DNA of 64,000 bases from Xenorhabdus bovienii SS-2004 (lineage in GTDB: Bacteria; Pseudomonadota; Gammaproteobacteria; Enterobacterales; Enterobacteriaceae). The stretch covers positions 3,658,001-3,722,000 of the forward strand of contig NC_013892.1 in NCBI RefSeq assembly GCF_000027225.1, written 5' to 3'. The position numbers and the translations under genes were made by a program. Of the stretch, positions 49,605 through 62,546 are shown one piece after another. Below the pieces are notes generated by a model, which was not told the DNA's origin, did not search any database, and saw only the letters and a list, made by a program, of their open reading frames with translations. Numbering within the stretch: the stretch's first letter is position 1; each line of letters opens with the position of its first letter.

Positions 49605-50582
49605 TTAATCAGTACCGTAATAATTAGAAACAAAAAGTACGAAAAAATAAGCGATAAAACAGCCCAGTAACAGGATGCCGTTTAATCGGTTCAATCGATG
49701 CTTTCTCCCCAGACAGAATATCGTGAATAACACACTGGCAGCCATCATGACCCAGAAGTCCCGGGAAAAGGCCTGAGGTGAAATAACGCCGGGTGAAAGT
49801 ATACCGGGGATACCCAATACCAGAGTGATGTTGAAAACATTTGAGCCGATGATATTGCCCATCGCCATATCATTCTCGCCTTTAATGGCCGCAGCAATTG
49901 AAGTAGCCAGTTCAGGCAGGCTGGTGCCTACCGCCAGAATTGTCAGGCCAATAATCAGCTCACTGATGCTATAAATACGTGCAATCACAGCCGCATTGTC
50001 AATCACCATGCGGGTAGAAATGGGGAGGATAATCAATCCTAAAACAACCCAGAGAAGTGCGATGCCTTTGTTGCCTTCGACAGGTAATTCTGCATCTCGT
50101 TCCTGCATATAGCTGTCTAGACCATCATCTTGGGAAACTGTTGTCATTTTGATCATTATGACGATAAAAAACAAGGCGGTAAGTAACAGGACGATACCGT
50201 CCAGGCGGTTCAGGTAGCTGTCTGCCAGAATATAGCCTACAAATGCAGTAATCAGCAACATCAGCGGCAATTCCCGCCTCAGGATATCTGATTTCACTGT
50301 GATCGGTCGAATGAGTGACGCAGCGCCAGTAATCAGTAGCAGATTGGTAATATTGGAACCAATGGCATTGCCTACAGCTATGTTCGGTAGCCCATCTTGA
50401 GCTGCTGTGATAGATACCATCAACTCTGGCAGTGAAGTGCCGATTCCCATAACTGTCAATCCGACGATATAGGGGGGTATTTTCAGTGAGCGGGCAAAAA
50501 CCGCAGCACCATATACTAATCTATCAGATCCATACACCAGTAAAATCAACCCGGTAATGAACAGAGCAATAGTCAGAAACAT
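49605..50582 (-). CDS. yrbG: Calcium/sodium antiporter, CaCA family YrbG
   Basis: 325 residues with about ten helices arranged as two inverted halves. Each half has an alpha-repeat: MGIGTSLPELMVSITAA and AVGTSLPELATSIAAAIKG, with GNAIGSNITNLLLI and GNIIGSNVFNITLVL. These are the signature motifs of cation/calcium exchangers. It is 24 bp upstream of kdsD and divergent from mlaF. Confidence 0.95.
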   Translation of the reverse strand: MFLTIALFITGLILLVYGSDRLVYGAAVFARSLKIPPYIVGLTVMGIGTSLPELMVSITAAQDGLPNIAVGNAIGSNITNLLLITGAASLIRPITVKSDILRRELPLMLLITAFVGYILADSYLNRLDGIVLLLTALFFIVIMIKMTTVSQDDGLDSYMQERDAELPVEGNKGIALLWVVLGLIILPISTRMVIDNAAVIARIYSISELIIGLTILAVGTSLPELATSIAAAIKGENDMAMGNIIGSNVFNITLVLGIPGILSPGVISPQAFSRDFWVMMAASVLFTIFCLGRKHRLNRLNGILLLGCFIAYFFVLFVSNYYGTD

Positions 50583-50813
50583 GGGGTGTTCCTTAAATAA
50601 AATTTATTCCGAACATGATGCTAATAATGGTTGATTTTTAAACATGAAATGTTTATTCAGCTAGACTTATATATTCTGACGGTCAAGCGATAAAAAGTAA
50701 AATTTGTCACAACTTTGCTAACGCAAATTTGGCAATTTTTTTGTAGTATGCATGACTGATTATTTAAAAACAGTAAGAAACAAGTTTTATTAACGGTTAG
50801 GGGCTATCAAATA

Positions 50814-51617
50814 ATGAGTCAACAAACAGCAAATCTTATTGAGATCTGCGGCATGTATTTCACTCGTGGTCAACGCCCGATTTTTTCTGATATTAATCTG
50901 ACCGTTCCAAAAGGAAAAGTGACTGCCATCATGGGGCCTTCAGGCATAGGGAAAACCACCTTGCTACGCCTGATTGGTGGGCAGATCCGCCCTGAACGCG
51001 GCGAGATCTGGTTTGATGGCGATAATATTCCGGCATTGTCCCGCCAACGTCTCTATGCTGCCCGTAAGAAAATGAGCATGTTATTTCAGTCAGGTGCGCT
51101 GTTTACGGATCTGAATGTCTTTGACAATGTCGCCTTTCCTTTGCGTGAGCATACCCAATTGCCCGAAGCGTTGATTCACACTACGGTGATGATGAAACTG
51201 GAGGCTGTTGGGCTGCGTGGTGCTGCGCACTTGATGCCATCGGAATTGTCTGGCGGTATGGCTAGGCGCGCTGCATTGGCGAGAGCGATAGCACTCGATC
51301 CCGATCTCATTATGTTCGATGAACCTTTTGTTGGTCAGGATCCCATTACGATGGGCATTCTCGTCAAATTAATTGATGAGCTTAACCATGCGCTCGGTGT
51401 CACCTGTGTTGTAGTTTCCCACGATGTACCTGAAGTATTGAGTATTGCTGATTATGCTTACATTGTGGCTGAGAAGACGGTCATTGCAGAAGGTACACCG
51501 GAGCAGTTAAGAATGAATCAGGATCATCGGGTACGGCAATTCCTTGATGGCATTGCTGATGGGCCAGTGCCTTTCCGTTTCCCTGCGGGGGATTACAAAA
51601 CTGAGTTATTAGGATAA
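50814..51617 (+). CDS. mlaF: Phospholipid ABC transporter ATPase MlaF
   Basis: 267 residues. Walker [10 protein letters not shown], signature [16 protein letters not shown], Walker [15 protein letters not shown]-loop VVVSHDVPE. It drives the MlaFEDB complex in the inner membrane, which maintains outer-membrane lipid asymmetry. It starts the operon, with AGGGG before the ATG, and is divergent from yrbG with 231 bp between. Confidence 0.98.
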   Translation: MSQQTANLIEICGMYFTRGQRPIFSDINLTVPKGKVTAIMGPSGIGKTTLLRLIGGQIRPERGEIWFDGDNIPALSRQRLYAARKKMSMLFQSGALFTDLNVFDNVAFPLREHTQLPEALIHTTVMMKLEAVGLRGAAHLMPSELSGGMARRAALARAIALDPDLIMFDEPFVGQDPITMGILVKLIDELNHALGVTCVVVSHDVPEVLSIADYAYIVAEKTVIAEGTPEQLRMNQDHRVRQFLDGIADGPVPFRFPAGDYKTELLG

Positions 51618-51621
51618 TGGA

Positions 51622-52410
51622 ATGTTGATGTTAACACGGGCACTGGCTGCGCTGGGTAAACGTGCGATCGAGGTTGCAGCCTCATTCGGCCGTGCCGGCT
51701 TTATGCTTTTCAGTGCAATCATTGGTAAGCCAGAACTCGCCAAACAATGGAAATTATTATGTCAGCAGCTGTATAGCGTCGGTGTTCAGTCACTGCTGAT
51801 TATCGTGGTTTCCGGCTTGTTTATCGGTATGGTTCTGAGTTTACAGGGCTATCTGGTTTTAACGACATTCAGTGCTGAGGGCAGTCTGGGCATGATGGTG
51901 GCTCTGTCACTGTTGCGTGAATTGGGGCCAGTCGTCACGGCACTGTTGTTTGCGGGTCGGGCGGGTTCAGCGTTGACCGCAGAAATTGGTTTGATGAAAG
52001 CCACAGAGCAGATTTCCAGCTTGGAAATGATGGCGATTGATCCGCTGCGTCGGGTAATTGCTCCGCGTTTTTGGGCTGGTTTTATCAGTATGCCTTTACT
52101 GTCGCTGATCTTTGTCGCGGTTGGAATCATCGGAGGCGCGATAGTGGGCGTGGATTGGAAAGGCATTGATGCCGGCTTTTTCTGGTCTTCGATGCAATCG
52201 GCGGTGGATTGGCAAAAAGACTTGCTCAACTGTTTTCTTAAGAGCGTAGCTTTTGCCATTACGGTCACATGGATTGCATTGTTCAATGGTTATGACGCTA
52301 TCCCTACATCAGAAGGGATCAGCAGGGCGACGACGCGTACAGTAGTTCATGCGTCTTTGGCAGTATTGGGTTTGGATTTTGTGCTGACAGCACTGATGTT
52401 TGGGAACTAA
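51622..52410 (+). CDS. mlaE: Phospholipid ABC transporter permease MlaE
   Basis: 262 residues, a MlaE/permease protein with about five to six helices. It contains the conserved [16 protein letters not shown] stretch and [20 protein letters not shown]. It is 4 bp after mlaF and 4 bp before mlaD. Confidence 0.97.
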   Translation: MLMLTRALAALGKRAIEVAASFGRAGFMLFSAIIGKPELAKQWKLLCQQLYSVGVQSLLIIVVSGLFIGMVLSLQGYLVLTTFSAEGSLGMMVALSLLRELGPVVTALLFAGRAGSALTAEIGLMKATEQISSLEMMAIDPLRRVIAPRFWAGFISMPLLSLIFVAVGIIGGAIVGVDWKGIDAGFFWSSMQSAVDWQKDLLNCFLKSVAFAITVTWIALFNGYDAIPTSEGISRATTRTVVHASLAVLGLDFVLTALMFGN

Positions 52411-52414
52411 TTCG

Positions 52415-52921
52415 ATGCAAAACAAGAAAAATGAAATTTGGGTTGGGTGTTTTGTCTTGATTGCACTGGCTGCAATCGTCTTTTTATGTTTGAAAGTAGC
52501 TGATGTTCGGTCATTTGGCAGCCAGACAACCTATCGCGTATCTGCGGCATTTGACAATATTGGTGGACTGAAAGTGCGTTCACCAGTAAAAATTGGTGGA
52601 GTTGTGATTGGTCGTGTAGAGCGAATCTGGCTCGATCACAAAACCTATACTCCACAGGTTGAACTGGAACTTTTCACTCAATACGACAATATTCCAAGTA
52701 CCAGCTCGCTTTCTATTCGGACATCAGGACTATTGGGCGAGCAATATGTTGCAATGAATGTGGGTTTTTATGACCCTGATATGGGGGTATCCATGTTGAA
52801 AGGGGGAGATCGTATTGAGGATACCAAGTCTGCAATGGTACTTGAAGATTTGATCGGTCAGTTCTTATATAAAAGCGGTGACAGTGGTCAGGCGAAATCT
52901 GATTCGGCACCTGCACATTAA
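52415..52921 (+). CDS. mlaD: Outer-membrane lipid asymmetry protein MlaD
   Basis: 168 residues from MQNKKNEIWVG. One N-terminal helix (GCFVLIALAAIVFLCLKVAD) and an MCE domain (YRVSAAFDNIGGLKVRSPVK, GVVIGRVERIWL, then TSGLLGEQYVAMNVG). It forms the hexameric lipid channel ring on MlaE. An open frame runs 5 codons earlier but lies inside mlaE. Confidence 0.97.
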   Translation: MQNKKNEIWVGCFVLIALAAIVFLCLKVADVRSFGSQTTYRVSAAFDNIGGLKVRSPVKIGGVVIGRVERIWLDHKTYTPQVELELFTQYDNIPSTSSLSIRTSGLLGEQYVAMNVGFYDPDMGVSMLKGGDRIEDTKSAMVLEDLIGQFLYKSGDSGQAKSDSAPAH

Positions 52922-52954
52922 TCTGCAATCCACGGCTTAGGAGAAATAGCATTT

Positions 52955-53584
52955 ATGTTTAAGCGATTACTTATGGTTGCGCTGCTGGTGGTTGCACCAT
53001 TGGCCAGCGCAGTTGATCAAACCAACCCTTATGCATTGATGAAAGATGCAGCAGAAAAAACTTTCACCCGTTTGAAGAATGATCAGCCTCAAATTCAGGC
53101 AAACCCAGAAGTTCTGCGTCAGATTGTGCGTGAAGAATTATTGCCTTATGTGCAGGTAAAATACGCAGGGGCACTGGTTCTTGGAACTTACTACGGGCAG
53201 GCTACGCCTGAACAGCGCGAAGCCTATTTCAAGGCTTTTGAATCTTATTTAGAGCAGGCATATGGTCAGGCTCTGGCGATGTATCATGGCCAGAACTACC
53301 AGATTGCGCCAGAACAGCCATTAGAGGGCAAGACGATAGTGGCTATCCGGGTCACTATTACTGATGAAAATGGTCAGCCGCCTGTTCGCTTGGATTTTCA
53401 GTGGCGTAAAAATAGCAAAACAGGTTACTGGCAGGCTTATGACATGATTGCGGAAGGCGTAAGCATGATCACGACCAAGCAGAATGAATGGGCAGATATC
53501 CTGCGCCAGAAAGGGATTGATGCTCTGACAGAACAGTTGAAAATCAGTGCGAAAACGCCAATCACTTTAGAAAAGAAAAAGTGA
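52955..53584 (+). CDS. mlaC: Periplasmic phospholipid-binding protein MlaC
   Basis: 209 residues. Signal peptide ([16 protein letters not shown]), then the MlaC/Ttg2D fold ([58 protein letters not shown]). It shuttles lipids between MlaA and MlaD. It is 33 bp downstream of mlaD. Confidence 0.97.
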   Translation: MFKRLLMVALLVVAPLASAVDQTNPYALMKDAAEKTFTRLKNDQPQIQANPEVLRQIVREELLPYVQVKYAGALVLGTYYGQATPEQREAYFKAFESYLEQAYGQALAMYHGQNYQIAPEQPLEGKTIVAIRVTITDENGQPPVRLDFQWRKNSKTGYWQAYDMIAEGVSMITTKQNEWADILRQKGIDALTEQLKISAKTPITLEKKK

Positions 53585-53585
53585 C

Positions 53586-53921
53586 ATGGAAAACCGGGAA
53601 ATAAGCCAATCGTCTGATGACGGAAAGATAAGTTGGGAACAAACGGGAAGTACACTATTTCTTCACGGTACACTGGATCGTGACAGTTTACTTCCGCTTT
53701 GGCAGCAAAAAGGCAGCGTTATGGCTGAGATCGAAAATATTGATGTTTCTCGGCTTGAGCATGTGGATTCCACAGGGCTGGCGTTGTTTGTCCACTTAAA
53801 AGGAGACATGCAGCAACGTGGCAAACGATTAACATTTTCTGGCATAAGTGAACGTCTAGAGACATTGATAGCACTTTATGGCTTGCAAAGTCTCATTGCT
53901 GCTGACACGCCAGATATGTAA
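53586..53921 (+). CDS. mlaB: MlaB, STAS-domain subunit of the Mla transporter
   Basis: 111 residues. A STAS domain with VSRLEHVDSTGLALFVHLKG around the usual phosphate-site Ser. It stabilises MlaF. The gene starts 1 bp after mlaC. Confidence 0.95.
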   Translation: MENREISQSSDDGKISWEQTGSTLFLHGTLDRDSLLPLWQQKGSVMAEIENIDVSRLEHVDSTGLALFVHLKGDMQQRGKRLTFSGISERLETLIALYGLQSLIAADTPDM

Positions 53922-53941
53922 TTCCCTTTTCCCATAATTAT

Positions 53942-53978
53942 CGCCCTTGTAAGTCATCCTCTTACAAGGGCGTTTTTC
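53942..53978 (+). terminator. mla operon terminator
   Basis: A 12-bp stem CGCCCTTGTAAG/CTTACAAGGGCG followed by TTTTTCTT. Classical intrinsic terminator. Confidence 0.93.
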
Positions 53979-54052
53979 TTGGTTTAAGAGTCGTCTGGTT
54001 TCCATTAGGATAGGCGATTACTATTATTTTTAACGACGTATGTGAGCAAATT

Positions 54053-55623
<1,571 letters not shown>

Positions 55624-55637
55624 ACTGAATTCATATC

Positions 55638-55664
55638 ATCCTTCGCCCAGTCTGGGCGAAGGAT
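55638..55664. terminator. Hairpin after murA
   Basis: A 12-bp perfect stem ATCCTTCGCCCA/TGGGCGAAGGAT with a 3-base loop. The T-run is weak; it may serve convergent murA and degS. Confidence 0.65.
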
Positions 55665-55743
55665 TGAATAAGCGAAAAGCAGCGGAGTTATCGGCTATAC
55701 TCTTCATCTTGCAAGCTGCCGCAGACGTTAAATACTAAATTCT

Positions 55744-56802
55744 TCAGCCGTCAAATTCTTCAACCATAACCTTGAAGGTGAGGGATTGACCATCACGCAG
55801 CACAGTGATGGGAACCATACTGCCAGGGCGAATGTCAGTGACTTGATCCATCGTCTCTGTCGGAGAAATCGCAGGTTGGTGATTGAAATTAGTAATGATA
55901 TCTCCCACTTTGATCCCCACTTTTTGAGCCGGGCTTCTCGGTGCAACTTCAAAAACCCGCAACCCCGGCATTTGGTTTATGTTGCTGTCTGACGAGCGAA
56001 TACGGGGCAAATCTTGGACAGTGATACCAATATATCCCCTGATGACCCGCCCATCACGGATGAGTTTATGCATGATTTTTGTGGCAAGCTCAGTGGGAAT
56101 GGCAAATCCCAAGCCTTCAGGCGTGACACCAAATTCTGACTTATCAAACGTCAGCGTATTAATCCCGACTAATTCCCCCAGCGTATTGACCAGTGCACCG
56201 CCGGAACTTCCCTGATTAATTGAGGCATCTGTTTGCAGAAAATTCTGGCGACGTGTAGGGCTTAGGCTAACACGCCCTGTCGCACTGATAATACCTTGAG
56301 TGATGGTTTGTCCTAAATTGTAAGGATTGCCGATTGCCAGCACGATATCTCCCACATGGGCAACTCGATTGGGATTTATCGGGATTACTGGGAGATTTTT
56401 ACCATTGACCTTTAAAACCGCCAGATCGGTTGGAGCATCCGAGCCAGCCAGCAGCGCCTCATAGAATCGTCCATCTTGTAATGCAACAATAATAGAGTCG
56501 GCTTCATTGATGACATGTTTGTTAGTGAGGATATAGCCCTGTTCATTCATGATAACGCCAGAACCCAAGGGAAGAAGTTCCCGGCCTTCATGAGAAAAAC
56601 TACCCAGATTACTGCTGTAGATATTGACAACAGCAGGAGCTGCTCGACGAACTCCTTGATTGAAACTGTATGGTTTGTCGTTGCGGCTGCTATCACTCAG
56701 GAGATGTTTTAACCCATTGGGACGTAGTGAAGGTATGGTAACCAATAAGATTGCAGCAATGAGCAATCCTATCGATATGGAGCGCAATAACTTGATCAGC
56801 AT
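55744..56802 (-). CDS. degS: Inner-membrane regulatory protease DegS
   Basis: 352 residues. An N-terminal membrane anchor (SIGLLIAAILLVTIPSL), a trypsin-like protease domain with His96 (TNKHVI), Asp126 (PTDLAVLKV) and Ser200 (INQGSSGGAL), and one PDZ domain (GIKVGDIITNFNHQPA). It cleaves RseA when outer-membrane porins misfold, turning on sigma-E. Confidence 0.97.
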   Translation of the reverse strand: MLIKLLRSISIGLLIAAILLVTIPSLRPNGLKHLLSDSSRNDKPYSFNQGVRRAAPAVVNIYSSNLGSFSHEGRELLPLGSGVIMNEQGYILTNKHVINEADSIIVALQDGRFYEALLAGSDAPTDLAVLKVNGKNLPVIPINPNRVAHVGDIVLAIGNPYNLGQTITQGIISATGRVSLSPTRRQNFLQTDASINQGSSGGALVNTLGELVGINTLTFDKSEFGVTPEGLGFAIPTELATKIMHKLIRDGRVIRGYIGITVQDLPRIRSSDSNINQMPGLRVFEVAPRSPAQKVGIKVGDIITNFNHQPAISPTETMDQVTDIRPGSMVPITVLRDGQSLTFKVMVEEFDG

Positions 56803-56847
56803 GGCATTATTCAGTAATAAATAAGTTAAAGAAGCATAGCACAGAAG

Positions 56848-56879
56848 CTAACAGACACAGCTTATGCTGTGTCTGTTAG
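56848..56879 (-). terminator. Hairpin between degQ and degS
   Basis: A 14-bp perfect stem CTAACAGACACAGC/GCTGTGTCTGTTAG with a 4-base loop, 32 bp after the degQ stop. Without a clear T-run; it probably attenuates read-through from degQ into degS. Confidence 0.65.
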
Positions 56880-56911
56880 TAATACTAGAACGCGTTTTTA
56901 TATTCAATTGG

Positions 56912-58294
56912 TTAATTACGCAATAACAAGTAGATATTATCGTCACCACGTAAAATGTTCAGGGCAATAACAGGCGGTTTTGCCTCAAGCAGTTTACGCA
57001 GCTCGTTGATATTCCGAATTCGCTCGTTATTGGCGCCTACAATAAAATCATCATTCTGTAAGCCAGACATTGCGGCAGGTGAATTCTGGGTAATTTTATC
57101 TACTTTCACACCTTGCGTGTTTTTCACTGTACTGTTGCTCAGAATGGCACCTTGCAGGGCAACGCTCAAGTTTTCAGCCTTAGTTTCTTGGGCTACATTA
57201 TTTTCTAGTGTTACGATCACTTCCATTGGCCTTCCTTTACGCAGAAGGCCGATTTTGATTGCTTTACCGGGAGCGGTTGTACCAACCTTCGCACGCAATT
57301 CAGCAAAGCTGGTGATTTTTTTGCCGTCAACGGAGACCAGCACATCCCCTGGCTTGATGTCAGCTTTAGCCGCCGCTGATTTAGGAATGACTTCGCTGAC
57401 GAATGCCCCTTGTTGAGTATCAACGTTGAGTGCCTTGGCGACATCTGCTGTCATTTCGGTTCCCTTGATACCGAGAAGGCCGCGTTTGACTTCACCGTGG
57501 GCAATGAGCTGATCTGCGAGGTTGCTGGCCATGTTACTTGGGATGGCAAAACCGATGCCGATGTTACCGCCGCCGGGAGCGAGGATCGCAGTGTTAATGC
57601 CGATCAATTCCCCTTTCAGGTTGATCAATGCTCCCCCTGAGTTACCACGGTTGATGGAAGCATCGGTCTGGATGAAATTTTCCAAACCTTCCAGATTCAG
57701 GCCACTGCGGCCAAGGGCAGAGATAATCCCCGATGTTACGGTTTGCCCCAGCCCGAATGGGTTGCCGATGGCGACGGAATAATCCCCTACACGCAGTTGA
57801 TCAGAATCAGCGAATTTAATGGCTGTCAGGTTCTTGGCATCTTGCAGCTGTAAAAGTGCGATGTCAGTCTGTGGGTCACGCCCGATGAGTTTTGCGGAAT
57901 ATTCACGGCCATCGTTTAATTGAACCCGAATTTTATTGGCTTTCTCAATAACATGGTTATTGGTCAGCACATACCCTTTATTGGCATTGATAATAACCCC
58001 AGAGCCTAATCCTTTGAATGGACGGCTTCTTTGCTCCTGTGGAGGAAAACCTGGTCCAAAGAAAAATTGAAAGTCTTCTGGTAACTGAAGCTGCTGCTGA
58101 TTTTGAACTTCTGTGCCCGAGACATGCACAGTCACTACGGAAGGAAGAACTTTTTCCAGCATTGGCGCGAGGCTCGGTAATTCCTGAGAAGCCACTGCGG
58201 CAGGTAAAGCTGCGTTACCTACCATTGGAGCTGAAGCCAAAGATAATCCAATACTGATCGCAAGTGCACTGAGCAATGTGTTTTTTCTTTTCAT
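56912..58294 (-). CDS. degQ: Periplasmic serine endoprotease DegQ
   Basis: 460 residues from MKRKNTLLSALAISIGL. Signal peptide ends near VGNAAL. Triad His114 (TNNHVIE), Asp144 (PQTDIALLQL), Ser219 (INRGNSGGAL), then two PDZ domains (about 265–350 and 370–455). It degrades unfolded envelope proteins. The degP paralogue is not in this window. The frame runs upstream of this ATG but that part is not a signal peptide. Confidence 0.96.
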   Translation of the reverse strand: MKRKNTLLSALAISIGLSLASAPMVGNAALPAAVASQELPSLAPMLEKVLPSVVTVHVSGTEVQNQQQLQLPEDFQFFFGPGFPPQEQRSRPFKGLGSGVIINANKGYVLTNNHVIEKANKIRVQLNDGREYSAKLIGRDPQTDIALLQLQDAKNLTAIKFADSDQLRVGDYSVAIGNPFGLGQTVTSGIISALGRSGLNLEGLENFIQTDASINRGNSGGALINLKGELIGINTAILAPGGGNIGIGFAIPSNMASNLADQLIAHGEVKRGLLGIKGTEMTADVAKALNVDTQQGAFVSEVIPKSAAAKADIKPGDVLVSVDGKKITSFAELRAKVGTTAPGKAIKIGLLRKGRPMEVIVTLENNVAQETKAENLSVALQGAILSNSTVKNTQGVKVDKITQNSPAAMSGLQNDDFIVGANNERIRNINELRKLLEAKPPVIALNILRGDDNIYLLLRN

Positions 58295-58582
58295 TGAATA
58301 CGTTCTCTTAATACCTAAGCCAGAAAGGGAAATCGTACTTAAAAGACCTATCCTGTCAGGAAATTTCATTTTCCTTGGGAATTACGCTTATTGGGATAGG
58401 TTTTAAGCATAATTGTTTCGATGCTGTTATGACTCTCAATTATTCAGCAAAGTTCACTAACAATGTTGTTTTACCGTGTTTCTTTACAGGTATTTACGTG
58501 AATTAAAATTAAAAAACAAAACTCTTTAATGCCAGGAAAGCCAATGAGCCGTGGTATCAACAGGTTACCACGGCCTGAGAAT

Positions 58583-58987
58583 TTACTGTTTTTTATCTTG
58601 AATCGGGCGGAATAGGCCGGATGCTCCCTCAGAATAGTCCCGTGGAGGCATACTGGAGGTGATTTTACTTTTACCGACTTCAGATTCAGTCAGGCGATAA
58701 TTGAAGGGATTATCCTGTATTGGCATGTTTGGCATCAGTTCGTTGGAACTTTTGGCCATGTGCTGATACAGCTGGCGATAATCGCGTGCCATATTATCAA
58801 GTAATTCAGCACTGTGAGCAAAATGGCTGACCAGCTCCTTACGATACTCTTCCAACTCTGCCCGATTCTTCTCCAGTTCGGCCTGTGCTGCATTTTGCTG
58901 ACGCAGTCTCGAACTGCCAAAGCGGACAGCCAGTGCGCCAACGATAAAACCAATAATTAATCCAATCAGTGCATATTCCCAAGTCAT
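58583..58987 (-). CDS. zapG: ZapG/YhcB inner-membrane division and envelope protein
   Basis: 134 residues from MTWEYALIGLIIGFIVGALA. One N-terminal helix, a long coiled coil (NAAQAELEKNRAELEEYRKE) and a flexible tail. YhcB coordinates peptidoglycan, lipid and division functions. It lies between degQ and zapE, as in E. coli. Confidence 0.95.
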   Translation of the reverse strand: MTWEYALIGLIIGFIVGALAVRFGSSRLRQQNAAQAELEKNRAELEEYRKELVSHFAHSAELLDNMARDYRQLYQHMAKSSNELMPNMPIQDNPFNYRLTESEVGKSKITSSMPPRDYSEGASGLFRPIQDKKQ

Positions 58988-59302
58988 GGCAACCCCTTTA
59001 TTAACTTCAGTGTTCGGCAATAGTGTTCCACTATGTCTCAATACCATTGCTATCACTATAACCGCTAATTAAGTCAGAGTGGAATATTGATTATTAATTA
59101 ATTTATATGCCACTTGATGTGTCAATTTTATACAAATTTGCGATGATACGCCGTGAATTATTGGCGGAATTGAGAGAGGATATGGAAAAAAGTATGAAAG
59201 ATGGGAACAAATATAACGAACTCAGACAGAAAAGATGAGCGCGATTTTTACCAGTACAATGAATCGTGCTGAGAACAAAAATTTTTAAGGATTGTCATTT
59301 TG
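58988..59302. other. Divergent zapG–zapE intergenic region
   Basis: 315 bp between divergently transcribed zapG and zapE, AT-rich, presumably with both promoters. I see no additional gene or clear regulatory motif. Confidence 0.5.
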
Positions 59303-60430
59303 ATGTCACCGATTATACCTTCGTCTCTCTATCAATCTGCACTGTCAGAAGGCCAGTACCAACCTGATGAAGTGCAGCGTAATACCGTTGCCCGCCTGGA
59401 TATCATTCATCACGATCTTGGTCATCGCTCTCCGGAGCAGGCTTTACCTTCAAGTGGACTGAAAAGCCTATTGGGCAGGTTATTTGGCGGCTTATCAACA
59501 GAGCAGCCGCGACCGATTCAGGGGCTTTATATGTGGGGCGGCGTCGGACGTGGAAAAACATGGTTGATGGATATGTTTTTCCAGAGCCTGCCAACTGACC
59601 GAAAACTGCGTCTCCATTTTCATCGTTTTATGTTGCGGGTACATGAAGAATTAACCGCTTTGCAGGGGCACGAAAATCCCTTGGATGTGATAGCGGATGG
59701 TTTTAAGGCGCAAACTGATGTGCTCTGTTTCGATGAGTTTTTTGTTTCGGACATTACAGATGCCATGATCCTCGGTACCTTGCTGGAAGCTCTGTTTAAG
59801 CGAGGAATTACCTTGGTGGCAACATCAAATATTCCACCCGATGAATTGTACCGAAATGGCTTGCAGCGCGCGCGGTTCCTGCCAGCCATTGAGCAAATTA
59901 AAAAATACTGCGATGTGATGAATGTGGATGCGGGTATCGATTATCGGTTGCGCACGCTGACTCAGGCACATCTTTATCTCACGCCCTTGTCGGAAGATAA
60001 CCGACAGGAAATGCATCGCATGTTTCAGCGTCTGGCAGGACGGAAAGGAGAGCCGAATCCGGTATTGGAGATTAACCATCGCAGTATGCCTGCCATCAGC
60101 AGTGTTGACGGGGTGCTGGCCATCACTTTCAAAACCTTGTGTGAAGATCCCCGCAGTCCGTTGGATTACATTGCGTTGTCGAAGCTTTATCATTCTGTCC
60201 TGCTGCATGATACGCCAGCTATGACTGCATTGGATGAAAGCGCAGCCCGGCGTTTTCTTGCATTGGTGGATGAATTCTATGAACGCCATGTAAAACTCAT
60301 CATCAATGCTGAAGCGCCGATGGAGCAGATTTATCAAGGGGAATTACTGACATTTGAATATCGGCGTTGTCTGTCCCGCTTGCAGGAGATGCAAAGTGAG
60401 GAATATTTAAAACTTCCTCATTTGCCCTGA
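59303..60430 (+). CDS. zapE: Cell division ATPase ZapE
   Basis: 375 residues from ATG 59303 (MSPIIPSSLYQ); an in-frame TTG lies directly before it. AFG1-type AAA ATPase with a P-loop (GGVGRGKTWLMD), Walker B (LCFDEFFVSDITD) and a sensor-1 region (LVATSNIPPDELY). It associates with the Z-ring under stress. An AAGGA lies upstream. Confidence 0.96.
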   Translation: MSPIIPSSLYQSALSEGQYQPDEVQRNTVARLDIIHHDLGHRSPEQALPSSGLKSLLGRLFGGLSTEQPRPIQGLYMWGGVGRGKTWLMDMFFQSLPTDRKLRLHFHRFMLRVHEELTALQGHENPLDVIADGFKAQTDVLCFDEFFVSDITDAMILGTLLEALFKRGITLVATSNIPPDELYRNGLQRARFLPAIEQIKKYCDVMNVDAGIDYRLRTLTQAHLYLTPLSEDNRQEMHRMFQRLAGRKGEPNPVLEINHRSMPAISSVDGVLAITFKTLCEDPRSPLDYIALSKLYHSVLLHDTPAMTALDESAARRFLALVDEFYERHVKLIINAEAPMEQIYQGELLTFEYRRCLSRLQEMQSEEYLKLPHLP

Positions 60431-60522
60431 TATCTGACTTTGATCAGTAAGAAAAATCGAGATTGTCGTTATCTGGCAGGATAATTATTGAATTGGGGGT
60501 CGATTTTTTATGATGACTTCTC

Positions 60523-61126
<604 letters not shown>

Positions 61127-61138
61127 TCGGGATTATAG

Positions 61139-61534
<396 letters not shown>

Positions 61535-61901
61535 TTTGTTGCCACGGCTGTGGCGATGGGTTAAAGTTGAAACCCGTCATTTATATGGCGGGTTTTTTTA
61601 TCATCTGATTTTCCTTTCTTTGGTGAATAGCCTTTTTTCCCAAAAAATAGCGTATTACAGAAATAAATAACTAGATTCTGATATTTCATCATTAATTCTC
61701 AATGTACTTCCCCACAAAATGTGCAAAATCTGGTAGACTAGTAATAATTTTTTGCCTTATCCATGAATGAGCCTGATTTGGCAGGGGTTTCAATATACCC
61801 TCGGATAATAAGTGCGAAACAGGATGAGAATATGAGCGAGAATAGCCGTTTTTCACTGAAGGGCTGTTCGTTCCTTTGTTTAGATAAACTTGGAGGTTTT
61901 C
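61535..61901. other. Intergenic region between rpsI and sspA, with terminator
   Basis: 367 bp. A terminator (stem AACCCG/CGGGTT plus T7, about 61570–61600) ends the rplM-rpsI operon. The rest should hold the sspA promoter. No gene seen. Confidence 0.65.
61570..61600 (+). terminator. rplM-rpsI operon terminator
   Basis: AACCCG…CGGGTT followed by a run of seven T. Confidence 0.85.
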
Positions 61902-62543
61902 ATGGCTGTCGCTGCCAACAAACGTTCGGTAATGACTCTGTTTTCCGGCTCGACCGACATTTTTAGCCATCAAGTGCGAATTGTGCTGGCGGAAAAAGGG
62001 GTCAGCGTTGAGATTGAACACGTTGAAGCAGGTAATTTGCCTCAGGATTTGATTGATCTGAATCCTTATCAGACGGTTCCTACTCTCGTTGATCGTGAAT
62101 TGACTCTGTATGATTCTCGCATCATTATGGAATATCTGGATGAGCGTTTTCCCCATCCACCACTCATGCCTGTATATCCGGTTGCACGTGGTAGCAGCCG
62201 TTTGATGATGCATAGAATTGAAAAAAACTGGTATTCCCTGATGTATAAAATTCAGGGAGGAAATACTCAGGAAGCTAATGCTGCACGGAAACAGCTTGCA
62301 GAAGAATTATTGGCCATGGCGCCTGTTTTCAGAGATATGCCTTTCTTCATGAGTGAAGAGTTCAGTCTGGTGGATTGCTACCTTTCGCCTCTGCTGTGGC
62401 GTTTACCTGTATTAGGTGTAGAGTTATCTGGGCCAGGTGCAAAAGATATCCAGATTTATATGCAGCGTGTATTTGAACGTGACGCATTTTTGGCTTCACT
62501 GACGGAAGCAGAACGTGAAATGCGTTTACCATCACGGAGCTAA
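61902..62543 (+). CDS. sspA: Stringent starvation protein A
   Basis: 213 residues from MAVAANKRSVMTLFSGSTD, 5 bp after GGAGG. A glutathione-transferase fold protein without transferase activity that binds RNA polymerase. It is needed for stationary-phase acid tolerance and phage P1 late genes. It precedes sspB by 3 bp. Confidence 0.97.
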   Translation: MAVAANKRSVMTLFSGSTDIFSHQVRIVLAEKGVSVEIEHVEAGNLPQDLIDLNPYQTVPTLVDRELTLYDSRIIMEYLDERFPHPPLMPVYPVARGSSRLMMHRIEKNWYSLMYKIQGGNTQEANAARKQLAEELLAMAPVFRDMPFFMSEEFSLVDCYLSPLLWRLPVLGVELSGPGAKDIQIYMQRVFERDAFLASLTEAEREMRLPSRS

Positions 62544-62546
62544 TTT

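Noticed and set aside
55669..55740. Short sequences like tcttcatcttgcaagctgc near several intergenic regions as an ERIC-type repeat family
   Set aside because: Only partial, dissimilar copies (also near 48580 and 44220) are present in this window, too few to define an element.
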